Positions 7,376 through 13,113 of a DNA stretch of 14,714 bases are shown here, in pieces; positions within the stretch are counted from its first letter, which is position 1, and each line of letters begins with the position of its first letter. A model generated the notes under the pieces. That model searched no databases, had not been told where the DNA came from, and saw only the letters and a list, made by a program, of their open reading frames with translations. The DNA is from an uncultured Oscillospiraceae bacterium (GTDB lineage Bacteria; Bacillota; Clostridia; Oscillospirales; Oscillospiraceae). Position numbers and translations under genes: made by a program. Where the stretch lies: assembly GCA_934533005.1 (NCBI GenBank), contig CAKTBC010000044.1, positions 1 through 14,714 of the forward strand. The letters run 5' to 3'.

Positions 7376-7403
7376 TTGATTTTTACCGCATTCATGGTAT
7401 AAT
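7376..7403 (+). promoter_or_regulatory. Promoter of the DUF1292 gene and possibly the 6S RNA
   Basis: A TTGATT -35 hexamer (7376-7381) is separated by 16 bases from TATAAT (7398-7403), which carries an extended -10 TGG directly in front. This is the best sigma-A-type promoter in the window. It lies 50 bases upstream of the DUF1292 start codon. I see no separate promoter close to the structured RNA at 7755, so read-through from here is possible. Confidence 0.75.
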
Positions 7404-7452
7404 CAAACTACCCGAAGGAAACGAACGGGATCCATACAAAAGAGGTGCTGAC

Positions 7453-7743
7453 ATGAACGAAGATTTCGGCGGCGATATCATTACCATCTCCGACGAGGAC
7501 GGCAACGAGTTTGATCTCGAGCTGCTCGATACTATTGAATTTGAAGGCCAGACGTACTGCGTGTTCGTCCCGGCAGACATTGAAAACATGGACGTGAACG
7601 ATCCCGATTACGGTCTCATCTTCCTGAAGAGCCGCGAGGAGAACGGCGAGGAGCTGTTCGACTCCGTGGACGACGATGACGAGCTGGACCGCGTATACGA
7701 ATACTACCAGCAGGTCATGGAAGCGGAAGAGGAGAAGGAATAA
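7453..7743 (+). CDS. DUF1292 family protein (YrzB-like)
   Basis: This 96-residue, strongly acidic cytoplasmic protein matches DUF1292: DIITISDEDGNEFDLELLDTIEFEGQTYCVFVPAD near the N-terminus is the family signature, followed by an acidic region and the ending DRVYEYYQQVMEAEEEKE. Full length for the family. The function of DUF1292 proteins is unknown; in many Firmicutes the gene lies near ruvX/alaS-type housekeeping genes, but here its neighbours are the BofC-like gene and a structured RNA. The start has AGAGGTG seven bases upstream. The gene has its own promoter, and the distance from its stop to the closing stem of the RNA downstream is only 11 bases. Confidence 0.9.
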   Translation: MNEDFGGDIITISDEDGNEFDLELLDTIEFEGQTYCVFVPADIENMDVNDPDYGLIFLKSREENGEELFDSVDDDDELDRVYEYYQQVMEAEEEKE

Positions 7744-7754
7744 GGATTTTCTTT

Positions 7755-7940
7755 CTGCGGTGTTCGTAGTCTTTACCACCGGGTCATTTTAAACCCACAT
7801 TAGATATAAGGGATGCCTATCTCCGGCCGTGAATTGCAGGCCTCCCGGCTTATGCCGGACGTTGGAAGCGCGGAAGCGATCGGGCGGCGACCCACCTGCC
7901 GAGTCGTGCAGGTTCTAATCTGACCCCTACGGCATTGCGG
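7755..7940 (+). ncRNA. ssrS: Probable 6S RNA
   Basis: 6S RNA binds the sigma-A RNA polymerase holoenzyme by mimicking an open promoter. Supporting structure read from the sequence: a closing stem in which CTGCGGTGTTCGTAG (7755-7769) pairs with CTACGGCATTGCGG (7927-7940) with one bulged base; a second helix GGGTCA (7781-7786) with TGACCC (7921-7926); an apical hairpin CCGGC-TTAT-GCCGG (7845-7858); and a 3' hairpin ACCTGC/GCAGGT (7894-7899 with 7908-7913). This long rod with an interrupted middle fits 6S, and the 3' part GGCGACCCACCTGC...GCAGGTTC looks like other Firmicutes 6S RNAs from memory. Terminator follows at once. A covariance-model search was not possible, so another structured RNA remains conceivable. 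True ends are uncertain by a few bases. Confidence 0.75.
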
Positions 7941-7943
7941 ATG

Positions 7944-7970
7944 GGGCGCACCTTCGGGTGCGCCCTTTTT
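7944..7970 (+). terminator. Rho-independent terminator of the 6S RNA region
   Basis: GGGCGCACC-TTCG-GGTGCGCCC is a 9-bp perfect stem with a stable UUCG tetraloop, followed by TTTTT. It begins three bases after the closing stem of the structured RNA. A near-identical hairpin recurs at 8161-8180, on the other side of the first repeat element. Confidence 0.9.
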
Positions 7971-7974
7971 ATAT

Positions 7975-8145
7975 TCAAACGAGACCCGCTGCGCTGGGCT
8001 CTCGTTTGAGTGGGTAGCGGCTCGCTGCAGCGCACTCGCTTCGCTCGCACGTTTGCGAGCCGAGAGGTATTTTTCCCGACGCACATGTCGCCGGGAAAAA
8101 TGATTTGGATTCTATTTGCGCCTGCGGGCGCAAACTCTGCGAGGC
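7975..8145 (+). repeat. Multi-hairpin repeat element, copy 1
   Basis: About 170 bases with four hairpins in order: (a) TCAAACGAGA/TCTCGTTTGA (7975-7984, 8000-8009) with a conserved bulged C; (b) CGGCTCGC/GCGAGCCG (8018-8025, 8055-8062); (c) ATTTTTCCCG/CGGGAAAAAT (8069-8078, 8092-8101); (d) TTTGCGCC-TGCG-GGCGCAAA (8115-8134). Copy 2 at 9385-9571 has the same parts in the opposite orientation. Open frames crossing the element are not considered genes. The sequence up to the next gene (8181-8313) holds no gene and no clear promoter that I can see. Confidence 0.9.
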
Positions 8146-8160
8146 TTTTGGATCACTTTC

Positions 8161-8187
8161 AGCGCACCTTCGGGTGCGCTTTCTTTG
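8161..8187 (+). terminator. Second UUCG terminator-like hairpin, flanking repeat copy 1
   Basis: AGCGCACC-TTCG-GGTGCGCT is followed by TTCTTTG. It shares an exact 18-base core, GCGCACCTTCGGGTGCGC, with the 6S terminator at 7946-7963. Repeat copy 1 is therefore bracketed by two copies of the same hairpin. It is terminator-like on the plus strand but has no gene just upstream to serve. Confidence 0.7.
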
Positions 8188-8313
8188 TTCTCCGGCGATC
8201 TGCCGCAGCAAAGCGCGAAACGGCGGCACGTTTTGTCCCTTTTTGCCGTTGCGCGGCGGGGATCATTCGTCGTATCCTAATAGCATACCAAACGGGGAGG
8301 AAGGTGATCTGCG

Positions 8314-9003
8314 ATGACATCCCTGCAAAAATGGGGAAGATCCGTGCGCACAACGATCCCGGTCATGGCCGGTTATCTCGTTCTCGGCGCGGGCTTCGGC
8401 ATACTGCTGCGCACGCGCGGCTACGGTCTCGGCTGGGCGCTTGCGATGAGCGCGCTCATCTATGCCGGGTCGATGCAGTATGTGGCCATCGACCTTCTGG
8501 CCGGCGGCGCATCGCTCCTTACGACGGCCGTTACGACGCTTCTCGTCAACGCGCGCCACCTTTTTTACGGCATCTCCATGCTCGAGCGCTACCGCGCCGC
8601 GGGGAAGTATGCGCCGTATCTCATTTTCTCCCTGACGGACGAGACCTATTCGCTCGTTGCCGCGCGCGAGGATCTCACCGGCGCGGAGTGCTTCCGCATC
8701 TCGCTGCTCGACCAGTTTTACTGGGTGCTTGGTACGGCGCTCGGCTCGCTCGCAGGCGCGTATCTGGACTTTAACACGACCGGTATCGACTTTTCGCTCA
8801 CGGCGCTCTTTCTCACGGTGTTCACCGAGCAATGGCTGGAGACGAAGGATCATGCCCCAGCGCTCATCGGTCTCGGCGTTTCGATCGCCTGCCGTCTCCT
8901 GTTCGGCGCAGACAATTTCCTGCTGCCGACGATGGGCGGCATGCTCTGCTGTCTTCTCGTGCTCGATGCACGCCGGACAAAGAAGGGAGGCGAGAGCGCA
9001 TGA
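8314..9003 (+). CDS. azlC: AzlC family permease (branched-chain amino acid exporter, large subunit)
   Basis: This 229-residue membrane protein matches AzlC/YgaZ, the larger half of a two-component branched-chain amino acid exporter (also seen for other neutral amino acids). Recognisable AzlC motifs: PVMAGYLVLGAGFGILL near residues 10-27, SALIYAGSMQYVAIDLL (about 46-62), TLLVNARHLFYGISML (about 72-88) and FSLTDETYSL (about 104-113). The rest holds further hydrophobic segments up to the C-terminus. Length is normal for the family. The start is set by AGGAAGGTG seven bases upstream. Its stop overlaps the start of azlD by 4 bases, so the two subunits are coupled. The pair sits between two inverted repeat elements. 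Confidence 0.93.
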   Translation: MTSLQKWGRSVRTTIPVMAGYLVLGAGFGILLRTRGYGLGWALAMSALIYAGSMQYVAIDLLAGGASLLTTAVTTLLVNARHLFYGISMLERYRAAGKYAPYLIFSLTDETYSLVAAREDLTGAECFRISLLDQFYWVLGTALGSLAGAYLDFNTTGIDFSLTALFLTVFTEQWLETKDHAPALIGLGVSIACRLLFGADNFLLPTMGGMLCCLLVLDARRTKKGGESA

Positions 9004-9326
9004 ATACGCATGCCGTTCTGCTCATCGCGGTCTCCGCGCTCGTCACGGCGCTCATCCGCTTTGCGCCGTTTCTTGTCTTCCGCGGCGGGCGGGAGACGCC
9101 CGCGGTCATTCTGCGGCTCGGGAAGCTTCTGCCGTGCGCGGTCATGAGCATGCTTGTGGTGTACTGCCTGCGGAATATGGATTTTGCGACTGCAAGCCAC
9201 GCTCTGCCGGAGATCATCGCCGCGGCGGTCGTCGTAGGGCTTCATCTCTGGCGGCGCAATACGCTTTTGAGCATCGTCGCCGGAACGCTCGTTTATATGC
9301 TGCTCGTGCAGCTTGTGTTTGTATAA
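9000..9326 (+). CDS. azlD: AzlD family small subunit of the amino acid exporter
   Basis: The 108-residue product is an AzlD/YgaH-type membrane protein with about four hydrophobic helices: residues 4-20, 40-60, 70-85 and 90-108. The family motif LIRFAPFLVF lies at 18-27, followed by LPCAVMSMLVVYCL, typical of AzlD. It works only with AzlC as an exporter partner. The start ATG overlaps the azlC stop; GGGAGG lies 9-14 bases upstream inside azlC. The reading frame extends 56 codons further upstream, but that part overlaps azlC and has no ribosome binding site. Confidence 0.92.
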   Translation: MNTHAVLLIAVSALVTALIRFAPFLVFRGGRETPAVILRLGKLLPCAVMSMLVVYCLRNMDFATASHALPEIIAAAVVVGLHLWRRNTLLSIVAGTLVYMLLVQLVFV

Positions 9327-9341
9327 TAAAAGGTATAGGAA

Positions 9342-9369
9342 AAGCCGGAAGTCTGAGGACTTCCGGCTT
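9342..9369. repeat. Hairpin AAGCCGGAAGTC, left copy
   Basis: AAGCCGGAAGTC-TGAG-GACTTCCGGCTT forms a 12-bp perfect stem 15 bases after azlD. It may help end azlCD transcription, but it has no T-run on the plus strand (CAGACT follows); on the minus strand TTTTCC follows. The same stem recurs at 9604-9631, on the other side of repeat copy 2. Confidence 0.75.
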
Positions 9370-9384
9370 CAGACTGTCGAAAAT

Positions 9385-9571
9385 GCCTCGCAGAGTTTGC
9401 GCCCGCAGGCGCAAATAGAGTTTTGATCATTTTCTCCGGCGACATGTGCGTCGGAGAAAATACTTCTCGGCTCGCAAACGTGCGAGTTGTGCGCCGCTGG
9501 CGCACAGCGAGTGCGCTGCGGCGAGCCGCGGCCCCTTCAAACGAGAGCCCAACGAAGTGGGTCTCGTTTGA
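9385..9571 (-). repeat. Multi-hairpin repeat element, copy 2 (inverted)
   Basis: On the minus strand this repeats copy 1 (7975-8145) in the same hairpin order: TCAAACGAGA/TCTCGTTTGA (9562-9571 and 9537-9546), CGGCTCGC/GCGAGCCG, ATTTTCTCCG/CGGAGAAAAT (9429-9438 and 9452-9461) and TTTGCGCC-TGCG-GGCGCAAA. It is longer than copy 1 because the loop of hairpin (b) contains an extra small hairpin, TGTGCGCC/GGCGCACA. Two paired base differences from copy 1 in hairpin (c) keep the stem perfect. Confidence 0.9.
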
Positions 9572-9603
9572 GAGCGTGTCAAAAACACTTTTTTGACACG
9601 CTC
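9572..9603. repeat. Hairpin GAGCGTGTCAAAAA, next to repeat copy 2
   Basis: GAGCGTGTCAAAAA and its complement (9590-9603) form a 14-bp stem around CACT, directly abutting hairpin (a) of copy 2. The A/T block lies inside the stem and no T-run follows, so it is not a standard terminator. It has no counterpart beside copy 1. Confidence 0.7.
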
Positions 9604-9635
9604 AAGCCGGAAGTCCGAGGACTTCCGGCTTTTCG
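9604..9635 (+). terminator. Hairpin AAGCCGGAAGTC, right copy, terminator-like
   Basis: AAGCCGGAAGTC-CGAG-GACTTCCGGCTT is followed by TTCGC, so only a short T-run (TTTT, partly in the stem) is present on the plus strand. One loop base differs from the left copy at 9342-9369. It probably ends read-through from azlCD before the sugar-uptake operon, but efficiency is doubtful. Confidence 0.6.
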
Positions 9636-9718
9636 CAAGAAAGTCGCTAAAATACAAATAAAGTCGCCAGCACGCATTTACAGAATGCACGGCAAGGATG
9701 GATAATAAGCACAACGGT

Positions 9719-9735
9719 TTGGTTAGTTTAACCAA
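9719..9735. promoter_or_regulatory. Candidate operator palindrome upstream of the sugar ABC operon
   Basis: TTGGTTA-GTT-TAACCAA is a perfect 7-bp inverted repeat with a 3-base spacer, ending 30 bases upstream of the putative -35 hexamer. The size and symmetry suit a dimeric repressor or activator. It lacks the central CG typical of LacI-type sites. No regulator gene is present in the window. Confidence 0.4.
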
Positions 9736-9765
9736 TGACAAGGGTAAAATGCGGGAATCACCGTA

Positions 9766-9793
9766 TTGCAATCCCGTCAAAAACCGGTACAAT
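9766..9793 (+). promoter_or_regulatory. Candidate promoter of the sugar ABC/GH66 operon
   Basis: TTGCAA (9766-9771) and TACAAT (9788-9793) are separated by 16 bases, each with four or five matches to consensus. This would give a leader of about 110 bases before the substrate-binding protein. The leader contains a short CGGGA/TCCCG hairpin of unclear meaning. The intergenic stretch 9636-9912 shows no gene otherwise. Confidence 0.5.
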
Positions 9794-9912
9794 ATGGATG
9801 GGCGGCCGACAGCCCTGATGCAAAAACGCTTGGGCGGGAAAATCCCGTTTCTTCGCCGGAAGCCATCCGTATGTACGCCAAAACGCGCTCAAAAAAAGTG
9901 AGGAGGATCAGC

Positions 9913-11214
9913 ATGAAACACAAACTTGCAAAACTGCTTGCTCTGCTTCTGGCTGCCGCGCTTCTGACGGCGTGCATGGCCGGCTGCGGAGCCGCGCCCG
10001 AACAGCCTGCCAATACGGGCAACCAGACGGAAAACACCCCGGCGGAAAACACCCCGGCGGAAAACACCCCGGCGGACAGCGAGATCACCCTGACCTTCTG
10101 GCACACCTACGGCGACGCGGAAGAAGCCCAGTTCCTGAATGTGGTGCTGCCGCTCTGGGAAGCCGCGCATCCGAACATCAAGATTGAAGCGGTCCGTCAG
10201 GACGGCGGCCAGTTCCACGAGATGATCGTCACCTCGTTCGGCACTGGCATGAGCCCCGACGTGGCTCGCGTTGACATCGCGAACATCGCGGCCTACGCGA
10301 AGCAGGGCGGTCTCGTTGCTCTGAGCGATTACGCGGACTTTGCGGAGATCTCCGGCAATTATCTGGAGGCGCCGCTTTCCACCAACCTCTATCAGGGCAA
10401 ATATTACGGCCTGCCGCTGGACACCAACTGCAAGGCCGCGGTTGTCAACACGAACGTACTCAAGGAGATCGGCCTGGATGCGGTTCCCGAAACGATGGAG
10501 GCATTTATTGAGGCGGCCAAGGATCGCGGCACTTACAGCCTGAACGTTTCCGGCGTCGGCGACTGGGATATGTACCCCTACTTCTGGCTGTTCGGCGGCA
10601 CGCTGACCGACGACGGCTTCACGAAGGCGACCGGCTATCTCGACAGCGAGAAGAGCATTGCCGCCATGAACAAGCTCATCGAGCTTCACGAGCAGAAGAT
10701 CTTCACCATCCGCGACGTTGACGGCTCCGTGGACGCCTGGGACGGCATCAACAGCGAATACGCCATGTTCTTTGAAGGCCCGTGGTACTTCGGCTCCTAC
10801 GACGACTGCGAGGCAAAGGGCATCGTTGCCGCGACCATCCCGACCTACGAAGGCCGCAGCGCCTCCGTCGTCGGCGGCGAGGACATCGCCGTTTTCTCGA
10901 CCAGCGAGCAGAAGGATGCCGCGTATGAATTTGCAAAATTCATGACGAGCGAGGAAGTGCAGCTCGCCATGCTCGAATCCGGCCAGCTTCCCATTCTCAA
11001 GTCTCTGGTGGAAAATGACGCGGTCACGAGCAACCCCGTGTGGTCGGTTTACATGAAGCAGATGGAATCTGCCAAGGCGAGAATTCCTTCCCCGAACAAC
11101 TCCGCGATCCAGGAGATCTGGAGCGAAATGGTCACCAGCATCTTCGTGGAGGGCGCGGATGCCGCTCAGGCGATGCACGACGCCGCTGCCCGGATCGACG
11201 AGCAGCTTGCCTGA
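9913..11214 (+). CDS. ABC transporter sugar-binding lipoprotein (extracellular solute-binding protein family 1)
   Basis: This 433-residue protein captures an oligosaccharide outside the cell for the two permeases downstream. It begins with a lipoprotein signal (MKHKLAKLLALLLAAALLTAC); the lipidated cysteine is Cys21 (LTAC) or Cys25 (MAGC). A linker of three PAENT units follows. The mature domain starts with EITLTFWHTYGDAEEAQFLN and has features of family 1 binding proteins: PLWEAAHPNIKIEAV, SPDVARVDIANIAAYAKQGGLVAL, KYYGLPLDTNCKAAVVNTNVLKEIG, YAMFFEGPWYFG, and a C-terminal helix-rich part ending IFVEGADAAQAMHDAAARIDEQLA. The start is fixed by AGGAGG, seven bases upstream. First gene of the operon; the GH66 gene downstream suggests an alpha-glucan-type ligand, but specificity cannot be read from sequence. 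Confidence 0.93.
   Translation: MKHKLAKLLALLLAAALLTACMAGCGAAPEQPANTGNQTENTPAENTPAENTPADSEITLTFWHTYGDAEEAQFLNVVLPLWEAAHPNIKIEAVRQDGGQFHEMIVTSFGTGMSPDVARVDIANIAAYAKQGGLVALSDYADFAEISGNYLEAPLSTNLYQGKYYGLPLDTNCKAAVVNTNVLKEIGLDAVPETMEAFIEAAKDRGTYSLNVSGVGDWDMYPYFWLFGGTLTDDGFTKATGYLDSEKSIAAMNKLIELHEQKIFTIRDVDGSVDAWDGINSEYAMFFEGPWYFGSYDDCEAKGIVAATIPTYEGRSASVVGGEDIAVFSTSEQKDAAYEFAKFMTSEEVQLAMLESGQLPILKSLVENDAVTSNPVWSVYMKQMESAKARIPSPNNSAIQEIWSEMVTSIFVEGADAAQAMHDAAARIDEQLA
10030..10074 (+). repeat. Three perfect 15-bp tandem repeats in the lipoprotein linker
   Basis: The unit GAAAACACCCCGGCG occurs three times without a base change, encoding the ENTPA/PAENT linker between the lipid anchor and the binding domain. 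Perfect identity suggests recent expansion; copy-number change would keep the frame and alter only tether length. Confidence 0.9.
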
Positions 11215-11232
11215 CAGGAAAGAGAATATTGG

Positions 11233-11260
11233 GAGCGCAGGGCCGGATGGCTCTGCGCTC
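11233..11260 (+). other. Intercistronic hairpin between the binding protein and first permease
   Basis: GAGCGCAG-G-GCC pairs with GGC-T-CTGCGCTC around the loop GGAT, a 12-bp stem with one G-T pair, 18 bases past the stop of the binding protein. The T-run behind it is weak (TCTT). In sugar ABC operons such hairpins commonly stabilise the binding-protein message or partly terminate, so the binding protein is made in excess over the permeases. Confidence 0.75.
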
Positions 11261-11283
11261 TCTTGGAAAAGGAGGCAGCGCCG

Positions 11284-12231
11284 ATGAAGCTGCTGCAGCG
11301 TGAGAGCACCCCGCTAAGCGGAAAAATATCGTTCAAAAAAGGGCTTCGTGCCTATGCGGCGGCAGCGCCGTTTGTCCTGCCCGGACTTTTGCTGGTGCTG
11401 GCGTTTGTGATCTATCCGATGTTCTTTACGATTCGGATCGCGCTGTCGGAGTATAAGATCGTGCAGGGCGAGATCATCTTCATCGGCTGGGAGAATTTCA
11501 AAAGCGTTTTGTCCAGCGGCTCCCGCTTCTGGTACGCTTACCGGAACAACTTCCTCTATGCCCTGATTACGGTGCCGTTCATTTTGCTGCTCGGCATGCT
11601 GTTCGCCTACCTCATCAACAATCTCAAGCGCGGGCAGGGGATTTTCCGCGTCGGCTTTTACCTGCCGGTCATCACCTCGTGGGTCATCGTCAGCCTGGTG
11701 TTCCAGTACATGTTCAATAACTCCGACCGGGGCCTTATCAACTACCTGCTGGTCGACGTGCTGCACGTTATGGACGATTATGTGCCGTGGCTGCTGCGCG
11801 AATGGTCGGGCAATGCGGCCATCTGGCTGATGGGCATCTGGAAAAACGTCGGCTGGTCGATGCTGGTCTATCTTGCGGCACTGCAGGGGATCCCCAAGGA
11901 GCGTTATGAGGCCGCGGAGCTGGACGGCGCTGGGCTGTGGCGAAAATTCTGGCATATCACGGTACCGAGCGTTCGCCCGACGACCTTTTATGTGATGGTC
12001 AATATGATCATCGGTTCCTTTAACGTGTTCATTCAGGTCATGATGCTGACCGGCGGCAACCCCAACGGGAAAACCTCGGTGCTGCAATACCTGCTGTATG
12101 ACAAAGCATTCAATCAGTTTGAGTTCGGCGAGGCCTCTGCGATCGGCATGATTTCCGCTGTGACGATCGTTGCGCTGACGATCGTTCTCAATCGCGTTTT
12201 CAAGCTGGACAACGTGGAACAGGAGGGGTGA
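11284..12231 (+). CDS. Sugar ABC transporter permease, MalF/UgpA type
   Basis: The 315-residue protein is an inner-membrane permease of the CUT1 carbohydrate family. It has six predicted membrane helices, the first at residues 28-49 (PFVLPGLLLVLAFVIYPMFF), others around 88-111, 122-144, 178-200, 234-256 and 284-303. The cytoplasmic EAA loop that docks the ATPase is present (YEAAELDGAGLWRKFWHITVP, residues 208-228, conserved Gly217). The start ATG is nine bases after GGAGG; an upstream TTG in the same frame would precede that site and is rejected. It ends in TGA three bases before the next ATG. Pairs with the next permease. Confidence 0.93.
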   Translation: MKLLQRESTPLSGKISFKKGLRAYAAAAPFVLPGLLLVLAFVIYPMFFTIRIALSEYKIVQGEIIFIGWENFKSVLSSGSRFWYAYRNNFLYALITVPFILLLGMLFAYLINNLKRGQGIFRVGFYLPVITSWVIVSLVFQYMFNNSDRGLINYLLVDVLHVMDDYVPWLLREWSGNAAIWLMGIWKNVGWSMLVYLAALQGIPKERYEAAELDGAGLWRKFWHITVPSVRPTTFYVMVNMIIGSFNVFIQVMMLTGGNPNGKTSVLQYLLYDKAFNQFEFGEASAIGMISAVTIVALTIVLNRVFKLDNVEQEG

Positions 12232-12233
12232 AA

Positions 12234-13109
12234 ATGAAGCTCCGCGGCAAGAAAGCAACGGAAATCCTCGGTCAGGTGATTTTATGGGTCATTCTGATCG
12301 CGTCGCTGCTGATCTTCTCCGTTCCGTTCCTCTTTATGATCACGAACTCCTTTGAGGAGTTCAGCTATGTGCTGCCCTATCCGCCGAAGCTCTTTCCTAC
12401 GCGGCTGGATTTTTCGGCGTATCAGCACATTCTCGGCATGGACATTTTCCCGACGGCGCTGAAAAACAGCGTGATCAACACCGTCATCACCGTTGTGATC
12501 TCGGTGTTCGTTTCCACGCTCTCCGCCTACGGCTTTGCCCGCATCCGCTTCCCCGGACGCGACAAGCTCTTCGCGGTATACATGTTTACGCTGATGGTGC
12601 CGGGGTTTCTGAATATCATTCCGCAGTTTCTGGTGCTCCGACGGCTCGCGCTTCCGGGGTTTCCGAATGGTCTGATCGGAACGCGGGCGGGACTCATTTT
12701 GGTATACGTTGCAACCAATGTCTGCGGACACACCTTCTTTCTGCGCAATTTCTTCCGGAGCCTGCCGAACTCGCTTGCGGAATCGGTGCTGCTCGACGGC
12801 GGCGGTCATAAGGATATTTTCTTCCGCGTGATGCTGCCGCTCTCCGCTCCGGCTGTCGGCACTATGACGATCTTTGCGTTCCAGGGCTTCTGGGAGGAGT
12901 ACTTTACGGCAAAGGTCCTTGTCGGCGCGAACGAAAAGATGATCACCTTCCCGCTGCTGCTGCAGCGGCTGAACGGACAATACGCGACGCGGTGGGAGTG
13001 GGTTTTCGCCGCATCGATTCTGGCGCTGATCCCCGTGATCGTTCTGTTTGTGATTTTTCAGCGGAAAACGGTCGTCGGCGGGCTGACGCAGGGGGCTGTG
13101 AAAGGATAA
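12234..13109 (+). CDS. Sugar ABC transporter permease, MalG/UgpE type
   Basis: The 291-residue partner permease of the CUT1 family has six membrane helices, the first at residues 12-36. The periplasmic-side segment NSFEEFSYVLPYPPKLFPTRL (38-58) and the motif LSAYGFARIRFPGRDKL (96-112) are typical of MalG-type permeases. The EAA loop is ESVLLDGGGHKDIFFRVMLPLSAP (183-206); its first alanine pair is changed from EAA to ESV. Start chosen at ATG 12234, seven bases after AGGAGG; a GTG six bases earlier would lie too close to that site. It is followed four bases later by the GH66 gene. No ATPase gene is seen in the operon, so a shared MsmK/MsiK-type ATPase elsewhere is likely. Confidence 0.92.
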   Translation: MKLRGKKATEILGQVILWVILIASLLIFSVPFLFMITNSFEEFSYVLPYPPKLFPTRLDFSAYQHILGMDIFPTALKNSVINTVITVVISVFVSTLSAYGFARIRFPGRDKLFAVYMFTLMVPGFLNIIPQFLVLRRLALPGFPNGLIGTRAGLILVYVATNVCGHTFFLRNFFRSLPNSLAESVLLDGGGHKDIFFRVMLPLSAPAVGTMTIFAFQGFWEEYFTAKVLVGANEKMITFPLLLQRLNGQYATRWEWVFAASILALIPVIVLFVIFQRKTVVGGLTQGAVKG

Positions 13110-13113
13110 GCGG

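Noticed and set aside
8010..8774. 254-codon open frame running from repeat copy 1 into azlC
   Set aside because: It begins in the hairpin repeat and then reads azlC out of frame; the azlC frame has family motifs and a ribosome binding site.
7975..9571. A CRISPR array or composite transposon around azlCD
   Set aside because: There are only two inverted copies with no spacers, no transposase gene in the window and no clear short terminal target duplications beyond the flanking hairpins.
9835..9847. CGGGA-AAA-TCCCG hairpin followed by TTTCTT in the leader of the sugar operon
   Set aside because: The stem is only 5 bp with a 3-base loop; it could be an attenuator but is too weak to support.
9698..9901. 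67-codon open frame in front of the sugar-binding protein
   Set aside because: It overlaps the probable operator, promoter and leader, has no properly spaced ribosome binding site and no recognisable similarity.
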